Positions 49,195-61,142 of a stretch of 63,000 nt of DNA are shown here, piece after piece. Each line of letters opens with the position of its first letter. The first letter of the stretch is position 1. The stretch comes from Cylindrobasidium torrendii FP15055 ss-10. Taxonomy: Eukaryota > Basidiomycota > Agaricomycetes > Agaricales > Physalacriaceae. Made by a program: the position numbers and the translations under genes. The notes under the pieces were generated by a model. That model was not told where the DNA came from. It searched no databases and was given only the letters and a program-made list of their open reading frames with translations. The DNA is taken from assembly GCA_000934385.1 (NCBI GenBank), contig KN880573.1, positions 1 to 63,000 on the forward strand, read 5' to 3'.

Positions 49195-50729
49195 TCAGAA
49201 ATACAACAGTGGAGAAGACCTGGAAGCCTGTAAGGACGCGTCTGCACAAAGAGGGAAAGTGCGTACCAAAGAACACAATAGAGCGAAACCGAGCAAGTCA
49301 TTCATGAGCCCTCTGTGCGCCTTCAAGACAGTCGCGTCCTCGATAACCCGTTCTGGGCCATATATTGCTGGTCGTACAGACCGTGTAGTATCAGTGGACC
49401 CATGCGCGTTGTGCTTTGACCTCGACGTGATGGGCACACATTTGCCTGTGTAAGTGCCATCGGTCGAGTTACAAACGACTGCAATTGGAGTAGGGCCAGT
49501 TGCCCGCATGCTGCCCGCGTAGAGATTAGATTCTTCGTCCATTTGCCGAAGTTCCCAAGCATGGATTTGTCGGGAATCGCGGTGGAAGACCTGACTGCAA
49601 AATCCGCAAAACGCTGCCATAGCAAAGACCGCAGAGAGGTAGAACGGGACAACAGCAATGAGCCGCCAAGCACGGTTTACTCGGGGAGGAGGAATGAAGT
49701 AAATCGCGAAAACTGCCGTAACTATGGAATCGACAAAGCAGATGACTGCCAGAGCGTACCTTACTATATTTCAGCGAAGGCTAACCAAGAGGTTGTTAGT
49801 TCTCACCATAACAGTTGCTTGGGAAGGTTTATGTTGGACAAAGCATGTGCCAGAAACCTCGGCAGGATTTCACTTTCGAGGGCAGCGTATGTTTCCTTGT
49901 AGATGGGTTCAAACTGTCCAGCGTCAAAGAATCGAACTACAATGAGAAATATAGGCACGCGCACCAAATCGTAGTGACAGCTTGCTTCGAGCTTCTGCGT
50001 GATTTGCTCACGCAGCGCAGAATCTATGCGCAGCGTCTTCGATGAGTTCGGGGAAAGGAACGTGGTTACGACCTGCATGCACTCTTCGTACAACGCAGGA
50101 TTATGGAAGTCAGAATCGGGTTTTCTAGTGACAGGAAGGATCTCCAAGCTAGGCGCGAAAGTCTTTGGGCTAGTGATATCGATTGCTGTAGGTGCGGTGA
50201 CCAACGTCGAGTCGGACGCAAAGGATATCTGCGACATGCGCGCAATTCGAGTATCTAGACGGTGACGATAGTCCTGCATGCCCACCATCTAACGTTAGGA
50301 AATAGAGCTAATCGAACCAAGACAGAGGCGCACCCGATACCAGACAACAAACTGCAGTTTTCCGATGCACATTTCCTAGAGAGCAATGCTTAGGACCAAC
50401 TAACATCGTCCCACGAAAACGTAGACGTACGTTGTAGGCGAGATATAGCTCGAAATCAGGGAGGCTGGAAGACCGTATTAGCATGTGCAGTCAATAATAT
50501 CGACAAGCTTTCACATACCTTATCGGATAGCAAGTCTTGCCAGCAAGCACTTGCTCTAGTAAGCCCAGAGAAATTTAATAAAACTGGCCAACAAGGAGAA
50601 ACCACACTCACCAAGGCTCACAGAGGCCAGTCTCTTCGCGTTGAGTTTCTCCGCCAGCGGAAATAGCTTGACCAAGTAGTCTCGCTGCGCTACCGTCCTC
50701 GTACCACGTCCATCGTGGTCGTGGGACAT
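49195..50729 (-). CDS. RGS-domain membrane protein, Rax1-like
   Basis: Spliced product of roughly 400 residues. The start at 50729 gives MSHDHDGRGTRTVAQRDYL. The RGS domain begins around SLPDFELYLAYN and continues to FHNPALYEECMQVVTTFLSP, then IDSALREQITQKLEA. A second helical RGS part (YKETYAALESEILPRFLAHA) ends near 49800. Several membrane segments follow at about 49760-49560 (FYLSAVFAMAAFCG-type), and a conserved YGPERVIEDATVLKAHRGLM segment precedes the last membrane stretch. RGS plus C-terminal membrane segments is the Rax1 layout; Rax1 helps mark bud sites in yeast. The exact 3' end is uncertain because two short introns near 49270 are possible. Confidence 0.75.
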
Positions 50730-51348
50730 TGTAACGACTCTGAGAATTGGATCCACTTAGCTTATATACCTGAGTTTTAGTGAATTGGTTGGTAGTAGCC
50801 CTGCCGGGAACGACGGCGGATATATTGCCTGACAACGGGCCCTTTCGAAAGGAGGATACCAGATCCAAATGTAGGGTAGCCAACAGTATACACCTTTCGG
50901 ATACAGAGGTGACGGCACAGAGGTGTAGTTTGATTCCCAAACGACCAGCGTGCGTCAAAATTCACAGCCTCCGCCGTGAGACTACAGGCGTTTTCGGACC
51001 GCCTGGCAAAGATGGTGGCGGACCGTATCCCTGCGTGGTCGGCATGGATGCATGGAGGGAAATGGCAAGAGTTCGTTTGTGACCGGTGACAAATGCGAAC
51101 TGGCGGTGAGTTCGAGTCCGACGCAATTTATGAATCGTGCGTAATGAGTGTTTCATTGCGGTCATCCTGATAGCTGAGTCGTAACTCGATATACAAAGAT
51201 ACTATGTGTACAAATGGAGGCTTGGTGCGTGGAAAATGCAGTCACGTAAAGAAATAAGTCGACAAAAAAATTCCTGGATCCTACGAGCCAGTGGTCCAAA
51301 TCATATAGAAGCATAATGCCCTCCACGAGGTTAAATATCAATAACCCA
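50730..51348. other. intergenic region with no supported gene
   Basis: About 620 bp between the RGS gene start and the OPT gene stop, both on the minus strand. It holds the RGS promoter and the OPT 3' region. Open stretches up to 116 codons lack domains. Confidence 0.5.
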
Positions 51349-54143
51349 CTAAGACCAGCTAGCGGGGCCGAAAGTGGGATCCGGCGTCTTCAAAGGGACA
51401 CCCATGGCATCCGCTGTGTCCATCCAAATCTGGTTGCCCACCCAGTTGACAGCTGCCTCGCCATTTGTAGGCAGCTGTATGCACAAGAAGAGGATAATGA
51501 TGGCGATGGTAGTTCCCGCATCAAGGGCGGCGGCAGTGATGTAGTTGTAGCGCATCCACCAGCGGAAGTGGAAGCGGCGGATGAAGTAGTTGAAGACGAA
51601 ACCAACGATGGCCCATGAGACGAAGTTGAGCCCGGAGGCGGGCGGGACAGCAGCGATACCAGAGAGAATGACCGGGATGTTGATGTATCTCCAGAACGCG
51701 TTAGGGTAACGCTTCGCCAACAGGTATGGCGGGATAGGCAAGAAAATGCCGACAAGCCAGAACCAGAGTAGGGGTCGGTATCTGAAGAACGTTGAGTGCC
51801 AATGGTCAGTAAAGGCAAGAGAGGTACTCACATTCCGTCGGGACCGAACATACGGTTCGCACCAACAGCCCCCCACAGAATCGAGGATGTCCCGAAGATA
51901 TTTGTACCGGGGCAGACGAAGCCTTGCGCTTGGTCAAGCGTGCAGAATCCCTCGAGATTCGAGGACATCCATTCTTGGGTCAAGACGTTAAAGACACAGG
52001 TGATTATCACAGCGACGGTTTGCACAGCGAACATGGTACGGGGCGGAACCTTCATGTATTGGCCAAGCTTGAGATCACCTGCGAATGCGCCAGCCGACAT
52101 AGAACCCGTATATCCAACGGCCTTGAAGATTATATTGGCGACAGGGCGTCCAGGGAAGATGTATCCGCAAATAAGCTCGTAGAAGACGGTGAGGCCGACA
52201 GAGGTGTTGGCGACGGCGTAGATGATGGTCAATGGAAGTGTCGTGCATGCAGAGATGAACATGGCTAGGAGAACAGCCCAAATCGGTAGCTTGGTGTCGA
52301 ATAACTCGACCGCCACAATGAGGATGACCAAAGACACTACCCCGATAGCGGCGTACCACCAGGCGGGGACCTCGGGGTAAACCCGCATGAGACGGTAGTG
52401 AACGTCCCGCTCGTCGCGAGCAGTAGCCCTAAAACGGCGGGCAATGTCCTTGCGGTACCACACTTTTGAACAGTTAAAAACCGTTGAACGTAAAAAAGAA
52501 ATTTGCTCACAGCAAGTGTGTATTATGACGGCGGGGAGAGCGGCGAATGCCAGGCCGTATTCCAAAGCCATCGCCGTCGACACGAACATGGGAGAGTATG
52601 CAGCGTACTTTTCAGCGTCGAATGTGTTGTTGGTCATCACTAGGGTGACATCGTATGGCATCCCGGTATTGTCGAACGGCTGCGACGTCGCGATTGGTAG
52701 GAAGGCGCTGTAGAAAGTGTTGGAGACTGTTGGGCAGGTCAGGACGATGTCGATACAAAAATGCTGTGCTCGAACTCACAGTAGATAGCAGGTGCTATGA
52801 TCCAAAACACAATGAAGAACCCGATAATGATGTTTAGCTCGGCCCACCACTGGATGAGATGTCAGCGGAGTAGGTAGTGAGAGATTAGCGGACGTACTGG
52901 GGTGACCATCGGGCTGCTCAGGACAGAGATCATAGACCAATCGAAGGTGATAGCGTTCATTCCAAGCCCAGAGGCTCCGAAGAGGGTGTTGATAGTCACG
53001 TTGTTCGGCGCAATCCAGCAAACCCAGGTGAACATGCTGAGAGCCGTGAAGAGGAATCCGGGGATGAAGTACCACACGAATGCAGCCGCCGCGACGATGT
53101 AGAAGAACTTTTCGCGGGACATGTGGCCACGATCGCTCTTGCTGAAGGTCTTGTGGAGGGTGTTGAACAGTGCAGCATTGACGATGGCTCCGGGCCATAA
53201 CATGCTAGAGGGGTAGACTACCCACTTACGTATGGCACCTGCCAAGGAGAAGCCATACGCCTGGATACCGAGGATGAGGAGTATCTGGTATGCGACCCCA
53301 GGATTCTGCTTGTAGAAGTATCGCTGAGTGATGGGGATATCCGTGGCATAGCCTCCTGGGTATGCGATGTTCGCCATGACCTAGGCATGAGTTAGTGGAT
53401 GATGCAACGGAGTAGTATGAAGGCTACATACAGTGATAGCAACATGCTCCTTCATGTTGAAGGGCCCCGGGTTGAGGCTGCACTCGTACCCGAAGATGAA
53501 GAATTTGCGTGTCGGCAAGAACTTCTCCATAGCTTTACCCATCGGGAGCGTAAGAAGCTGAACGATGAGACCGGTGATTGTTGTTGAGGGATCTGAACAG
53601 CGATGAGCCGTGTACAGCTAGATGCAGTGTTTTGACCTACAGCGCAATGACAGGGCAACATTGAAGATCGCGAGCAAGAGAGACCAGAAAATACCAAGGA
53701 ACCACCTGCTGAGAGTCAACGTGGAAATTGAGCAAAGAGGACGATACTGACATGCGGAATGTGTTTACAGGCAGATTGGGGTCATCCGTATTGGAGACGG
53801 CTGCGCGGACTTCAGGGTACGGGGAGTCACTGAAAGGGAGATGAATGTCAGCGTCAAAGGAAGGAATTGGAGCTGGAACGCACTCGTCAAAGTCGTCTGT
53901 CGTCGAGATGTGCGACTCGGCGCGAGAGGTGGAATATCTCGAAGAGGTCTCCTCATCGGTGTTTGCCCATGGCTTCTTGTTCTCCAACTTGGTCGAATCG
54001 AAGGATGTGCGATTGTCCCAGTTAGGGTCGTTGAGATGGTCCATAACGCTGTCGACATCTTCGGGAACATCTGGGATCGGGCGCTCTCGCAGGACCGGAG
54101 GAGTGTAAGTTGGCTCTATCGCAGAAGAGATGGCCTTTTCCAT
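51349..54143 (-). CDS. oligopeptide transporter (OPT family)
   Basis: Spliced product of roughly 790 residues. The start at 54143 gives MEKAISSAIEPTYTPP. A hydrophilic acidic N-terminus of about 120 residues leads to the first membrane segments. The OPT signature NPGPFNMKEHVAITVMANIA is at about 53470-53360, followed by YGFSLAGAIRKWVVYPSSML and many membrane helices, including WIAPNNVTINTLFGASGLGM, the KLGQYMKVPPR segment, GANRMFGPDG and FNYFIRRFHFRWW. It ends at 51349 with GPASWS. OPT proteins import small peptides, glutathione or metal-peptide chelates by proton symport at the plasma membrane. It shares a 1.07-kb promoter with JLP1, which contains CACGTG and a CYS3-type palindrome. Confidence 0.95.
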
Positions 54144-54326
54144 GATGACTGATGTCTTGTTGGGGTGGATGTGGCAGTGGCAGTGGAAGCGAGGGAGTTG
54201 GGATGGGACATGCTACTATTTATCTATGAGTGGCTCACAATAAAGAATGATAGACCCTGATGATCGGCATAACAAAAAGATAGACCGCGTTAAAGAGACA
54301 ATTGAGGTGAGCGGATTAGGAAATTG

Positions 54327-54332
54327 CACGTG
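54327..54332. promoter_or_regulatory. CACGTG element, possible Cbf1/Met-type site
   Basis: CACGTG, embedded in GCACGTGC, lies 184 bp upstream of the OPT start. In yeasts Cbf1 with Met4/Met28 binds this core at sulfur genes. The core is short and common, so on its own this is weak. Confidence 0.4.
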
Positions 54333-54996
54333 CCAGTCATGGCAGTCTGTCCCGAATTCTCGCTGGTGAACCTGGCCTCCAACCCCGGGACTTGGGTCAC
54401 AGAATGGTAAGATACTACCCTGCAGGGAAGAAAAAAGACAGACGTCGTCCCCCAGGACGAGCATGATCGTGCATTAAAGGGTGAATAGAGACAGCCCTTG
54501 CGGCACACTTTGTGTGCGCAGGCTCAGCGGGGGACACGCGCCAGTCTGAGTCGGGAGTTGTCGAAAAAAATAAACAATAAGTGCGAGACGCAGAATGAAC
54601 AGTCGCATGCGGCTCGCGAGCTTCGCGGTGTTCTGATTTGGGCCACTATTGTCTTGAAATCGCTGAGAACTTTGACCGAGTTCGCTTCCATACCTGTCCA
54701 ATTGTTTTGCACTAGGAAAACGGAGGAATTGCAGGAACGACAGAGCCAGGAGAGAATGACAGTGGGTACAGCTGCACAGAGTGGCGGTGCAAAACGTATA
54801 TGTATGCGATACTCATCGCTGGCAGCCGCGCGAACCCATCGACAGGCGCGTAATATTCGGGAGTAGACAGTAATGATGGAAAGATTCAAGAGTGCGTCGC
54901 CACCGCCGTCGATCGTCGTCCAACTGCCACGGCCAAGTAAACAAGCGCCAAGTTGACTGCCACGCGACGACCAACAACTCTCTTCCGCCATCACTC

Positions 54997-55006
54997 ATGG
55001 CGCCAT
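54997..55006. promoter_or_regulatory. CYS3/MetR-type palindrome
   Basis: ATGGCGCCAT is an exact match to the consensus ATGRYRYCAT described for Neurospora CYS3 and related Aspergillus MetR bZIP factors, 208 bp upstream of the JLP1 start. These factors activate sulfur-acquisition genes when sulfur is short. The match is seen directly; binding is inferred. Confidence 0.6.
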
Positions 55007-55166
55007 CGACGAGCTGTGTTGCGCAAATACGGCCTGGATCCCAGCTGGATCACTGTTATCTAAAAGCTAATCTAACCAAAGCTTATTAACATGGACAGTA
55101 CCGTTCAGATGATGTGATGGTCGACAGGATTGCGCGCTCGCTCTCTCCAATGGCGAAACGGACTTG

Positions 55167-55172
55167 TATAAG
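55167..55172 (+). promoter_or_regulatory. TATA-like element of JLP1
   Basis: TATAAG is 42 bp upstream of the JLP1 start codon, with a CCAAT pentamer 20 bp further upstream (55147-55151). The short distance implies a very short leader if it is used. Confidence 0.45.
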
Positions 55173-55213
55173 TACGGCTGGGTACAATCTGCGCGCAACC
55201 GACCCGTCCAATA

Positions 55214-56509
55214 ATGCCCCCAACTGCAACTGTCACTGAAACCGAGCAGCCGCGCACCTCGGTGCTGCCCCTTCGACAATTCTCGGCCGAGACGCCAAAT
55301 GTGGAGAAAGAGTACAAATACAAGCACTTGCTCCCCGTCTTCAGTCCGGCAAGCAATCCACCTCTCGTCCCATTCGAGCACGTCGACCCCGGCCATCGCG
55401 CTCTCAAACACGCCGATCCTCGCTCATTCCTGGCCAATGCGACTACAGTAGAAATCACCCCCGCCTTGGGCACTGAGATTCGCGGGGTCGACTTGACCAA
55501 GCTGGACTCAACTGGACGAGACCAAGTTGCCCTCGAGGTCAGTTGCTATTCATGGTCACTACGTCAAGACTCATGTTTATAGACTGCTCGCCGTGGCCTG
55601 CTTGTATTCCGCGACCAAGAAGCGTTCATCGACTCTCCACCGAGTACTTATCTTGAGTGGGGCCAGTACTTTGGCAGGTGAGATACCTTAGCAGTCCTAT
55701 TTCGCCAATTCTAAGATCTACAGACTTCATGTCCACCCCACCTCTGGTCACCCTGAGGGAATTCCGGAACTTCATCTTGTTTACAAGTGCGTCCGCGACC
55801 CCTTCTGAGCCAAATAATCCCTCATAATTTTTCAGAGACGCAAACAAGACCTTCAACTTTGAGTTCAGTGACAGTACCACCTCCACCTTGTGGCACTCGG
55901 ATGTTTCCTACGAGCTGCAACCGCCTGGCCTGACCACCCTTTTCCTACTCGACTCGCCCTCCACTGGCGGTGATACCCTCTTCGTGAGCCAAGTGCAAGC
56001 CCTTAACAAACTTTCACCCGGATTTGTCGCCTTCTTGCGTACTCTCAAGGCCGTCCACTCTGGTGTCGAGCAGGCGAACCATTCGCGGAACGGACGCAGA
56101 GGAGGCATCGTGCGCCGCGAGCCTGTCGAAAACGTACACCCAATCGTGCGCCGCCACCCGGTCACTGGCGAGGAGGCCCTCTACGTGAACAAGCAGTTCA
56201 CGCGTCGCATCATTGGCTTCAAGAGGGAGGAATCCGACACCATCTTGAACTTCCTGTACGACCACATCGCACGCAGTGGTGATATCCAGGCGCGCATCAA
56301 GTGGGCGAAGAACACGGTTGTGCTGTGGGACAACAGAGTCACTGCTCACGTACGTTATTCCCTCCCGGCTCTGACTAGCGAGTTGACACGCCTCTCAGAC
56401 TGCCATCGTCGACTACGCTAAAGGAGCGGAGCGCCGCCACGGTGCTCGCATCACACCCCAAGCAGAGAGGCCAATCCCCGCACTTGAAGGTCTTGACTTG
56501 TCTGCTTGA
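55214..56509 (+). CDS. JLP1: Jlp1-type TauD/TfdA sulfonate 2OG-Fe(II) dioxygenase
   Basis: Spliced product of about 370 residues with four introns. The N-terminal extension leads to VEITPALGTEIRGVDLTKL, the entry to the TauD fold. Then come RGLLVFRDQEAF, FGRLHVHPTSGHPEG and PELHLVYKD. The iron ligands are His and Asp in WHSDVSYELQPP and the distal His in VTAHTAIVDY; the 2OG-binding Arg lies in HGARITPQAERP. The GGDTLFVSQVQALNKLSP and RRGGIVRREPVENVHPIVRR blocks match yeast Jlp1 closely as I remember it. Jlp1 releases sulfite from taurine and other sulfonates. It is divergent from the OPT gene with a CYS3-type site between them. Confidence 0.88.
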
Positions 56510-56715
56510 GATGGCTATCTCAAAAAATGTATTATGGTATATATGGCCCAGGAATGTATCTTCTATGTGTAAACGAATGCAAGAGTAAAAGTAGAGACTA
56601 GTACATGGCGCTTAAATTCGTATCGGAATGTGTGAACGCGACGGCGGCAATCACCGACCGTCATTGTCTTTCTGCCACTCACCACGATCGTGTGCTATAG
56701 CGCGCATTCGTGAGC

Positions 56716-58476
56716 ATGTCGCTGCCATATCTACTTTACTGCTTGTCCACAATATTTGTGCTCAAGAATGTAAACGAGATTGTACCAGAGCCTTACATGG
56801 TTCGTACGTGGCAGTTGCATTGGATGGCGTGTCCTAATTGAGCGTTAGGACGAGCCATTTCATGTCCCTCAGGCGCAGGCGTACTGCAGGGGAGAATTCG
56901 ATGTCTGGGACCCTAAAATCACGACACCTCCCGGCCTGTAAGTTAGTGCGCCTCCTTATGAACTGAGAGTTGATTCCAAATATTGCAGATATATCATGAG
57001 CCTCGCGCTGAAGTATGCATTCGTGCTCAAGTGCAACATCTCAATGCTCCGTATGACCGTAGCAGTGACATTGCTTGGCCTACCACTCGTGTTGACGCGG
57101 CTGCTATGTTTTCACCAGCGTATTCGAGCGCGAAATTCATTCTTCTCCCCTTCAACGGAAGGTGTTGTGCTCGCATCGTTCCCTATAGCCTGGTTCTTTG
57201 GGTTTCTGTACTATACGGAGGTCCCAAGCTTACTTCTCGTTATTTTGACATTCGTTGCTGCAACGAATGACCACCACTGGCTTGCCTCAATCGTACGTTT
57301 GGGTCAACTTGATCCACTCCTTGTAGTTGCTCATAGCACCGCATTCATTGCTAGCTCGGTCTCCTTAGCTGTACTTTCCGTCAAAATAACATCATATGGG
57401 CACTTTACGCGTTTGCCGCGTCGATGCTTATGGAATGGAGGTTCAAACGACCTGCAGATGGCGCGAAACTATATGACCCAATGGCATTGGAGGCAACTCT
57501 AGGTGCGTGTGCCACATCACACGCAGTAGTGTCAGTCTTAAATGCGCTTAGGTGACATCTTCAGGATCGTGAAGAGCGCTCCTAGCGTCTTGATGGACCT
57601 AGTGAAATCGTTCGTGCCCTACACGCTGCTCATCGGAGCGTTCGCGGCTTTCATTGCCTGGAACGGTGGCATTGTTCTCGGTCGGTCAGTCGCTACTACC
57701 CTTTTCATCCCTTCTCATACACGCGCAGGTGACAAGTCGAACCACGTCCCAGTTCTGCATGTTCCCCAGATGTACTACTTCATAGGGTTTGCTACGGCCT
57801 TTGGTTGGCCTGCGCTAATAAGCGGAAACACTTCCATTGTGACGTTAGCGAGGGATGTTTGCGGTCGAATGGCCGGGAGCATGAAGTAGGCGAGACCTCA
57901 GAGGGCAAGCACATCGTTGAACACATTTACAGACGGGCCTGCATTACGCTGGTGATCTCCGTAGCGATGGCTTTCACAATTTGGAAATTCACGTAGGCCA
58001 TATTTTCACACCTCTCTGTGGCACTGAACACCCGGCAGTATTCACCATCCGTTTGTACTCTCCGATAACCGTCACTATGTTTTCTATGTGTGGCGCCGCA
58101 TCTTCATGCTTCACCCCATTGTGCCGTACATGCTGATACCTGCATACATTGCCTGTGCCTGGGCATGGTTTTTGCGTGTTGGTGAGTACACTTTCAGTGG
58201 CGTGCGCGTAAGTTATTGACGTTTGTGGTAGGACACGATCAGACTCTCTTGCAGACTGCGTTACTCCCCTGCTTCACGCTGCTGGCTCTCCTGCCGACAC
58301 CACTACTTGAGCCGCGCTATTTCCTGATCCCCTACATATTTTTGAGGGCTCAGCTGGTCGATCTGCGGTGGTGGGGCCTGCTGCTGGAGGCGGCGTGGTA
58401 TACGTTGATCAATGCAGGGACAATGGGTGTTTTCCTCTACCTACCGAGAGAAGGTGTAGGTCGCTTTATGTGGTAG
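56716..58476 (+). CDS. ALG10: Alg10/Die2, dolichol-oligosaccharide alpha-1,2-glucosyltransferase
   Basis: Spliced product of roughly 480 residues. Exon 1 (start 56716) gives [20 protein letters not shown] then EIVPEPYM; the next exon continues [17 protein letters not shown] and [17 protein letters not shown]. These are the first luminal signature of the Alg10 family. Many membrane segments follow, and the C-terminal half has [16 protein letters not shown], the [15 protein letters not shown] block and a last membrane stretch ending GRFMW at 58476. The enzyme adds the final glucose to the lipid-linked N-glycan precursor in the ER lumen from dolichyl phosphate glucose. About seven introns, including one right after the first exon. 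Confidence 0.92.
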
Positions 58477-58722
58477 CACTATTGTGTAGGGGCTAGCTAG
58501 TTAATTAGTGGAGAACACATTATCGACGCCTGGCTGTTGTCCATTCAAACTCCAAGCTGCACTGCGCAGATGGCCATATGGTTACCAAATGGAGGTGTTG
58601 TTGGTATTGGATTGATCCCAGGGCGAACCTTGGTTCAAACCGCAACCACCATCATCGCTAGGAGTGGCAGGCTTGCGCTGCTACAGACTGCCTAGCACAT
58701 CTGTCTATTGCTCTTCTACACC

Positions 58723-60636
58723 ATGGCTAGTGCCGACGTTGCCGCTGCACAGAAGGTGCCGATGAAAACTCGACGGTCGCTCGGCTTCTCGTCCGTTAGC
58801 AAGGCGCTGGCGGATGTGATGAACAAGGATGCAAAGGACGCGGACAAGATTTCGCGGAGGACCAGCAAGGATACCCGTCGAGGAAGCGCTATTGCCATGG
58901 CTGCCTCCGGGGCCCGACCATCGACCGCCGACGCTCCCGCCCCTTCGCCTGGCGCGAAGCAGGTCAGCTCACCCGACTCCAAGACCATCACTCGCAAGCG
59001 CGGCTCTGCAACAGTTGTCAAAGCGCCCGACGGGTCTCCAGCGATATCAGGACCTCCCCGTTCAGCGTCGTTGCGCCCACGCCCCGTCGGAGGATCCAAC
59101 TTGCCCAAATACCGACCGAAATCTATCATTCAAGATACCCAACCAGGCAAGAAGTCGCCTTCACCGACGTCTCGCAAAGTCAAAGAGGACAAGGAATCTA
59201 CATCGGACGACACGGACACTGCTCCACCAAAGGTATCCCCCATGCGGCAGAAAGACACATACAAGGTCGATTTGCCGAGTGCAACGCCTCCAGCTACTCC
59301 TAGTCGCGCCGGAAACGCCACCCCGACGCGAAACAATACGCGCCAAAGTTCACCCACCCGCAAAGCAACTCGTCCGGCCGCCACCGCTGCCGCCCAGTCG
59401 TCCTCTTCGTCGTCCTCAAACTCTTTTTTGCCTCGCACTCCCAAGTCGAGCCAGGCGTCCTCCAAGTCGCATCAAAAGTCAGCCAGCAATTCCTCGCCGA
59501 CCCGCAACGACTCGCCATTGGCCCGTCACTCTCGTAACCCATCGAAACCTGACCTTGCGTCCCAGTCCCGGCGCAACCTAACACGTCTCGCGTCAAAGAA
59601 CAGTGACGAGTATGACAGTGATGAGGACGAATATGAGGCGGAAAATGTGGCAATGCTGCTCGCGCCTGTTGCGTCGCCAGATGCGCCGACCCCTGCGATG
59701 CCGCGTATCACTCGCCAGCGCCTTGCACCTCAGACTCCTACACGGCCCGGCTTGCCTAGCCGAGGCCAGCTATCCTATGCCTCTCCACTACCTCCCGATG
59801 CTGAAGCGTCCCCCTCTCTGCGTATTAGGACGTCGCCGGCATCTGGTGGCGCACCTCGCGGATCTATCTTGTCCTGGGAGCAATTTGCTAACGAGGCCTC
59901 GAAAACGCTGGGTGAGGACGAGATTGACCGCATGCTCTCAGACGTCGATGCACCGTTCCGCGCAGGCGCTGCTTCTCCCATCCCTTCCGTGTTCGTCGAC
60001 ATCCCTCCAAGCCCAGCTCTTAGTGATATTGGCACTCCGGGGGGCGGCTATGGCTCTATCTCACAGGTACTACTACCAGATGTCACCCCATCCCCTGCCG
60101 TACACAATCGACGGCCTAGTCGGCACATACCCCCTGCAGAGAGCGCGACGGCGAATATGTTGCGTCTGCAAATGGAGTCCGCCCAGCAATTGGCAAAGGA
60201 GCGGTTGATACAGCTGCAGAAGATGGAAGAGGAGAATTACGATCTCAAGAAGGCCCGAAGGCATGACGCTGAACTTCTCGAGGCGCAGGTTGGGACGATG
60301 GAGACACAACTTCGCTCGACGTTGGAGTCGAGAGAGAAAATTGAGACTGAACATGCCACGTATATCGCTGTGCTCGAGCAGCAGCTCTCCGAGGCTTTGG
60401 GCGCTCGTGAGCGCATGGCCGGGGATCACGATAAGGCGCAAATGCAGAGTGCCAAGTTGATGAGCCAGCGGCATCGTTGGGACCTCCTTGTCACCGCGAA
60501 TGAGACTGCGGCCCAATGGCGCTCGGTGCATCAGCAGGTGGATATCGAGATCGAGCTGTTGGATAGCAACCAGGAGATCTTGACGCTTTTGTTGGCTGAG
60601 CTCGAGCATACCAAAGCCAAGCTCATTGCCTCGTAA
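58723..60636 (+). CDS. disordered Ser/Pro/Arg-rich protein with a C-terminal coiled coil
   Basis: Uninterrupted 637-codon frame starting at 58723, where ACACC ATGG is a good start context; an upstream in-frame ATG at 58708 is weaker. The N-terminal 60 percent is rich in Ser, Pro, Thr, Arg and Lys, with SP/TP repeats and a run of serines, and looks disordered. An acidic patch (SDEYDSDEDEYEAENV) follows. The last 160 residues form a predicted coiled coil (for example SAQQLAKERLIQLQKMEEEN and KIETEHATYIAVLEQQLSEA). Single-exon and Ser/Pro-rich, it could be a cytoskeleton- or polarity-associated phosphoprotein, but I recognise no family. Confidence 0.8.
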   Translation: MASADVAAAQKVPMKTRRSLGFSSVSKALADVMNKDAKDADKISRRTSKDTRRGSAIAMAASGARPSTADAPAPSPGAKQVSSPDSKTITRKRGSATVVKAPDGSPAISGPPRSASLRPRPVGGSNLPKYRPKSIIQDTQPGKKSPSPTSRKVKEDKESTSDDTDTAPPKVSPMRQKDTYKVDLPSATPPATPSRAGNATPTRNNTRQSSPTRKATRPAATAAAQSSSSSSSNSFLPRTPKSSQASSKSHQKSASNSSPTRNDSPLARHSRNPSKPDLASQSRRNLTRLASKNSDEYDSDEDEYEAENVAMLLAPVASPDAPTPAMPRITRQRLAPQTPTRPGLPSRGQLSYASPLPPDAEASPSLRIRTSPASGGAPRGSILSWEQFANEASKTLGEDEIDRMLSDVDAPFRAGAASPIPSVFVDIPPSPALSDIGTPGGGYGSISQVLLPDVTPSPAVHNRRPSRHIPPAESATANMLRLQMESAQQLAKERLIQLQKMEEENYDLKKARRHDAELLEAQVGTMETQLRSTLESREKIETEHATYIAVLEQQLSEALGARERMAGDHDKAQMQSAKLMSQRHRWDLLVTANETAAQWRSVHQQVDIEIELLDSNQEILTLLLAELEHTKAKLIAS

Positions 60637-61142
60637 TTGTGAGCCCTCAACTCTCTTGTGTTCCTCCGCGGCGGCTGACTGTTAGATAGGAAACCATCTA
60701 TTTTTCTATATCATGGAACTACAATCATTTTTATGTACACCATTGTATTTGTAGTAGCACCACCACCACTCACGTCCGCTATGCGTATTTCCTCTTGTTA
60801 CTGGAATTCATACTATTTAATGATTGATATGGACTCACTTTTTTGGACCACAGATGGGATTGAATACGCTGAACAGGGCGGTGAGCGCTTGAGCGCCGAG
60901 CTTGAGTCGGAAGGCCTAAGGATCACTGCCAACAACTTTGAACGACTTGCCGCTTCGATGCACGCAGCATCTGCATGCATTTATTTGGATTCGACATTGT
61001 TGTGATTCGAAGCAAGATTGTAGGGACGGCCATTGTTTACTACCAAAATGGAATCTCAAGAACAACGGATCAATCTCGCACACGCCACTCGGTGCTACTC
61101 AATGCGTACACATTCAAAACCGTGGTAAAACATGGTTCAAAA
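60637..61142. other. convergent intergenic region
   Basis: About 500 bp between the stop codons of the coiled-coil gene and the F-box/LRR-like gene. A-T rich near 60700-60850. Overlapping open stretches show no domain. I see no gene. Confidence 0.5.

Larger units (their letters stand above)
54144..55213. promoter_or_regulatory. divergent OPT/JLP1 intergenic promoter region
   Basis: 1,070 bp separates the two starts. It contains CACGTG at 54327-54332, ATGGCGCCAT at 54997-55006, CCAAT at 55147-55151 and TATAAG at 55167-55172. A 156-codon open stretch on the minus strand at 54524-54994 has no domain and overlaps these sites, so I do not call it a gene. Confidence 0.6.

Noticed and set aside
54524..54994. 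156-codon minus-strand frame in the OPT/JLP1 promoter
   Set aside because: Composition is random-like, there is no domain, and it covers a promoter region.
58550..58700. GGTTCAAACC near 58632 as a second B box or tRNA
   Set aside because: It fits the B-box core but no A box sits at the right distance and no tRNA fold is possible; it may be chance.
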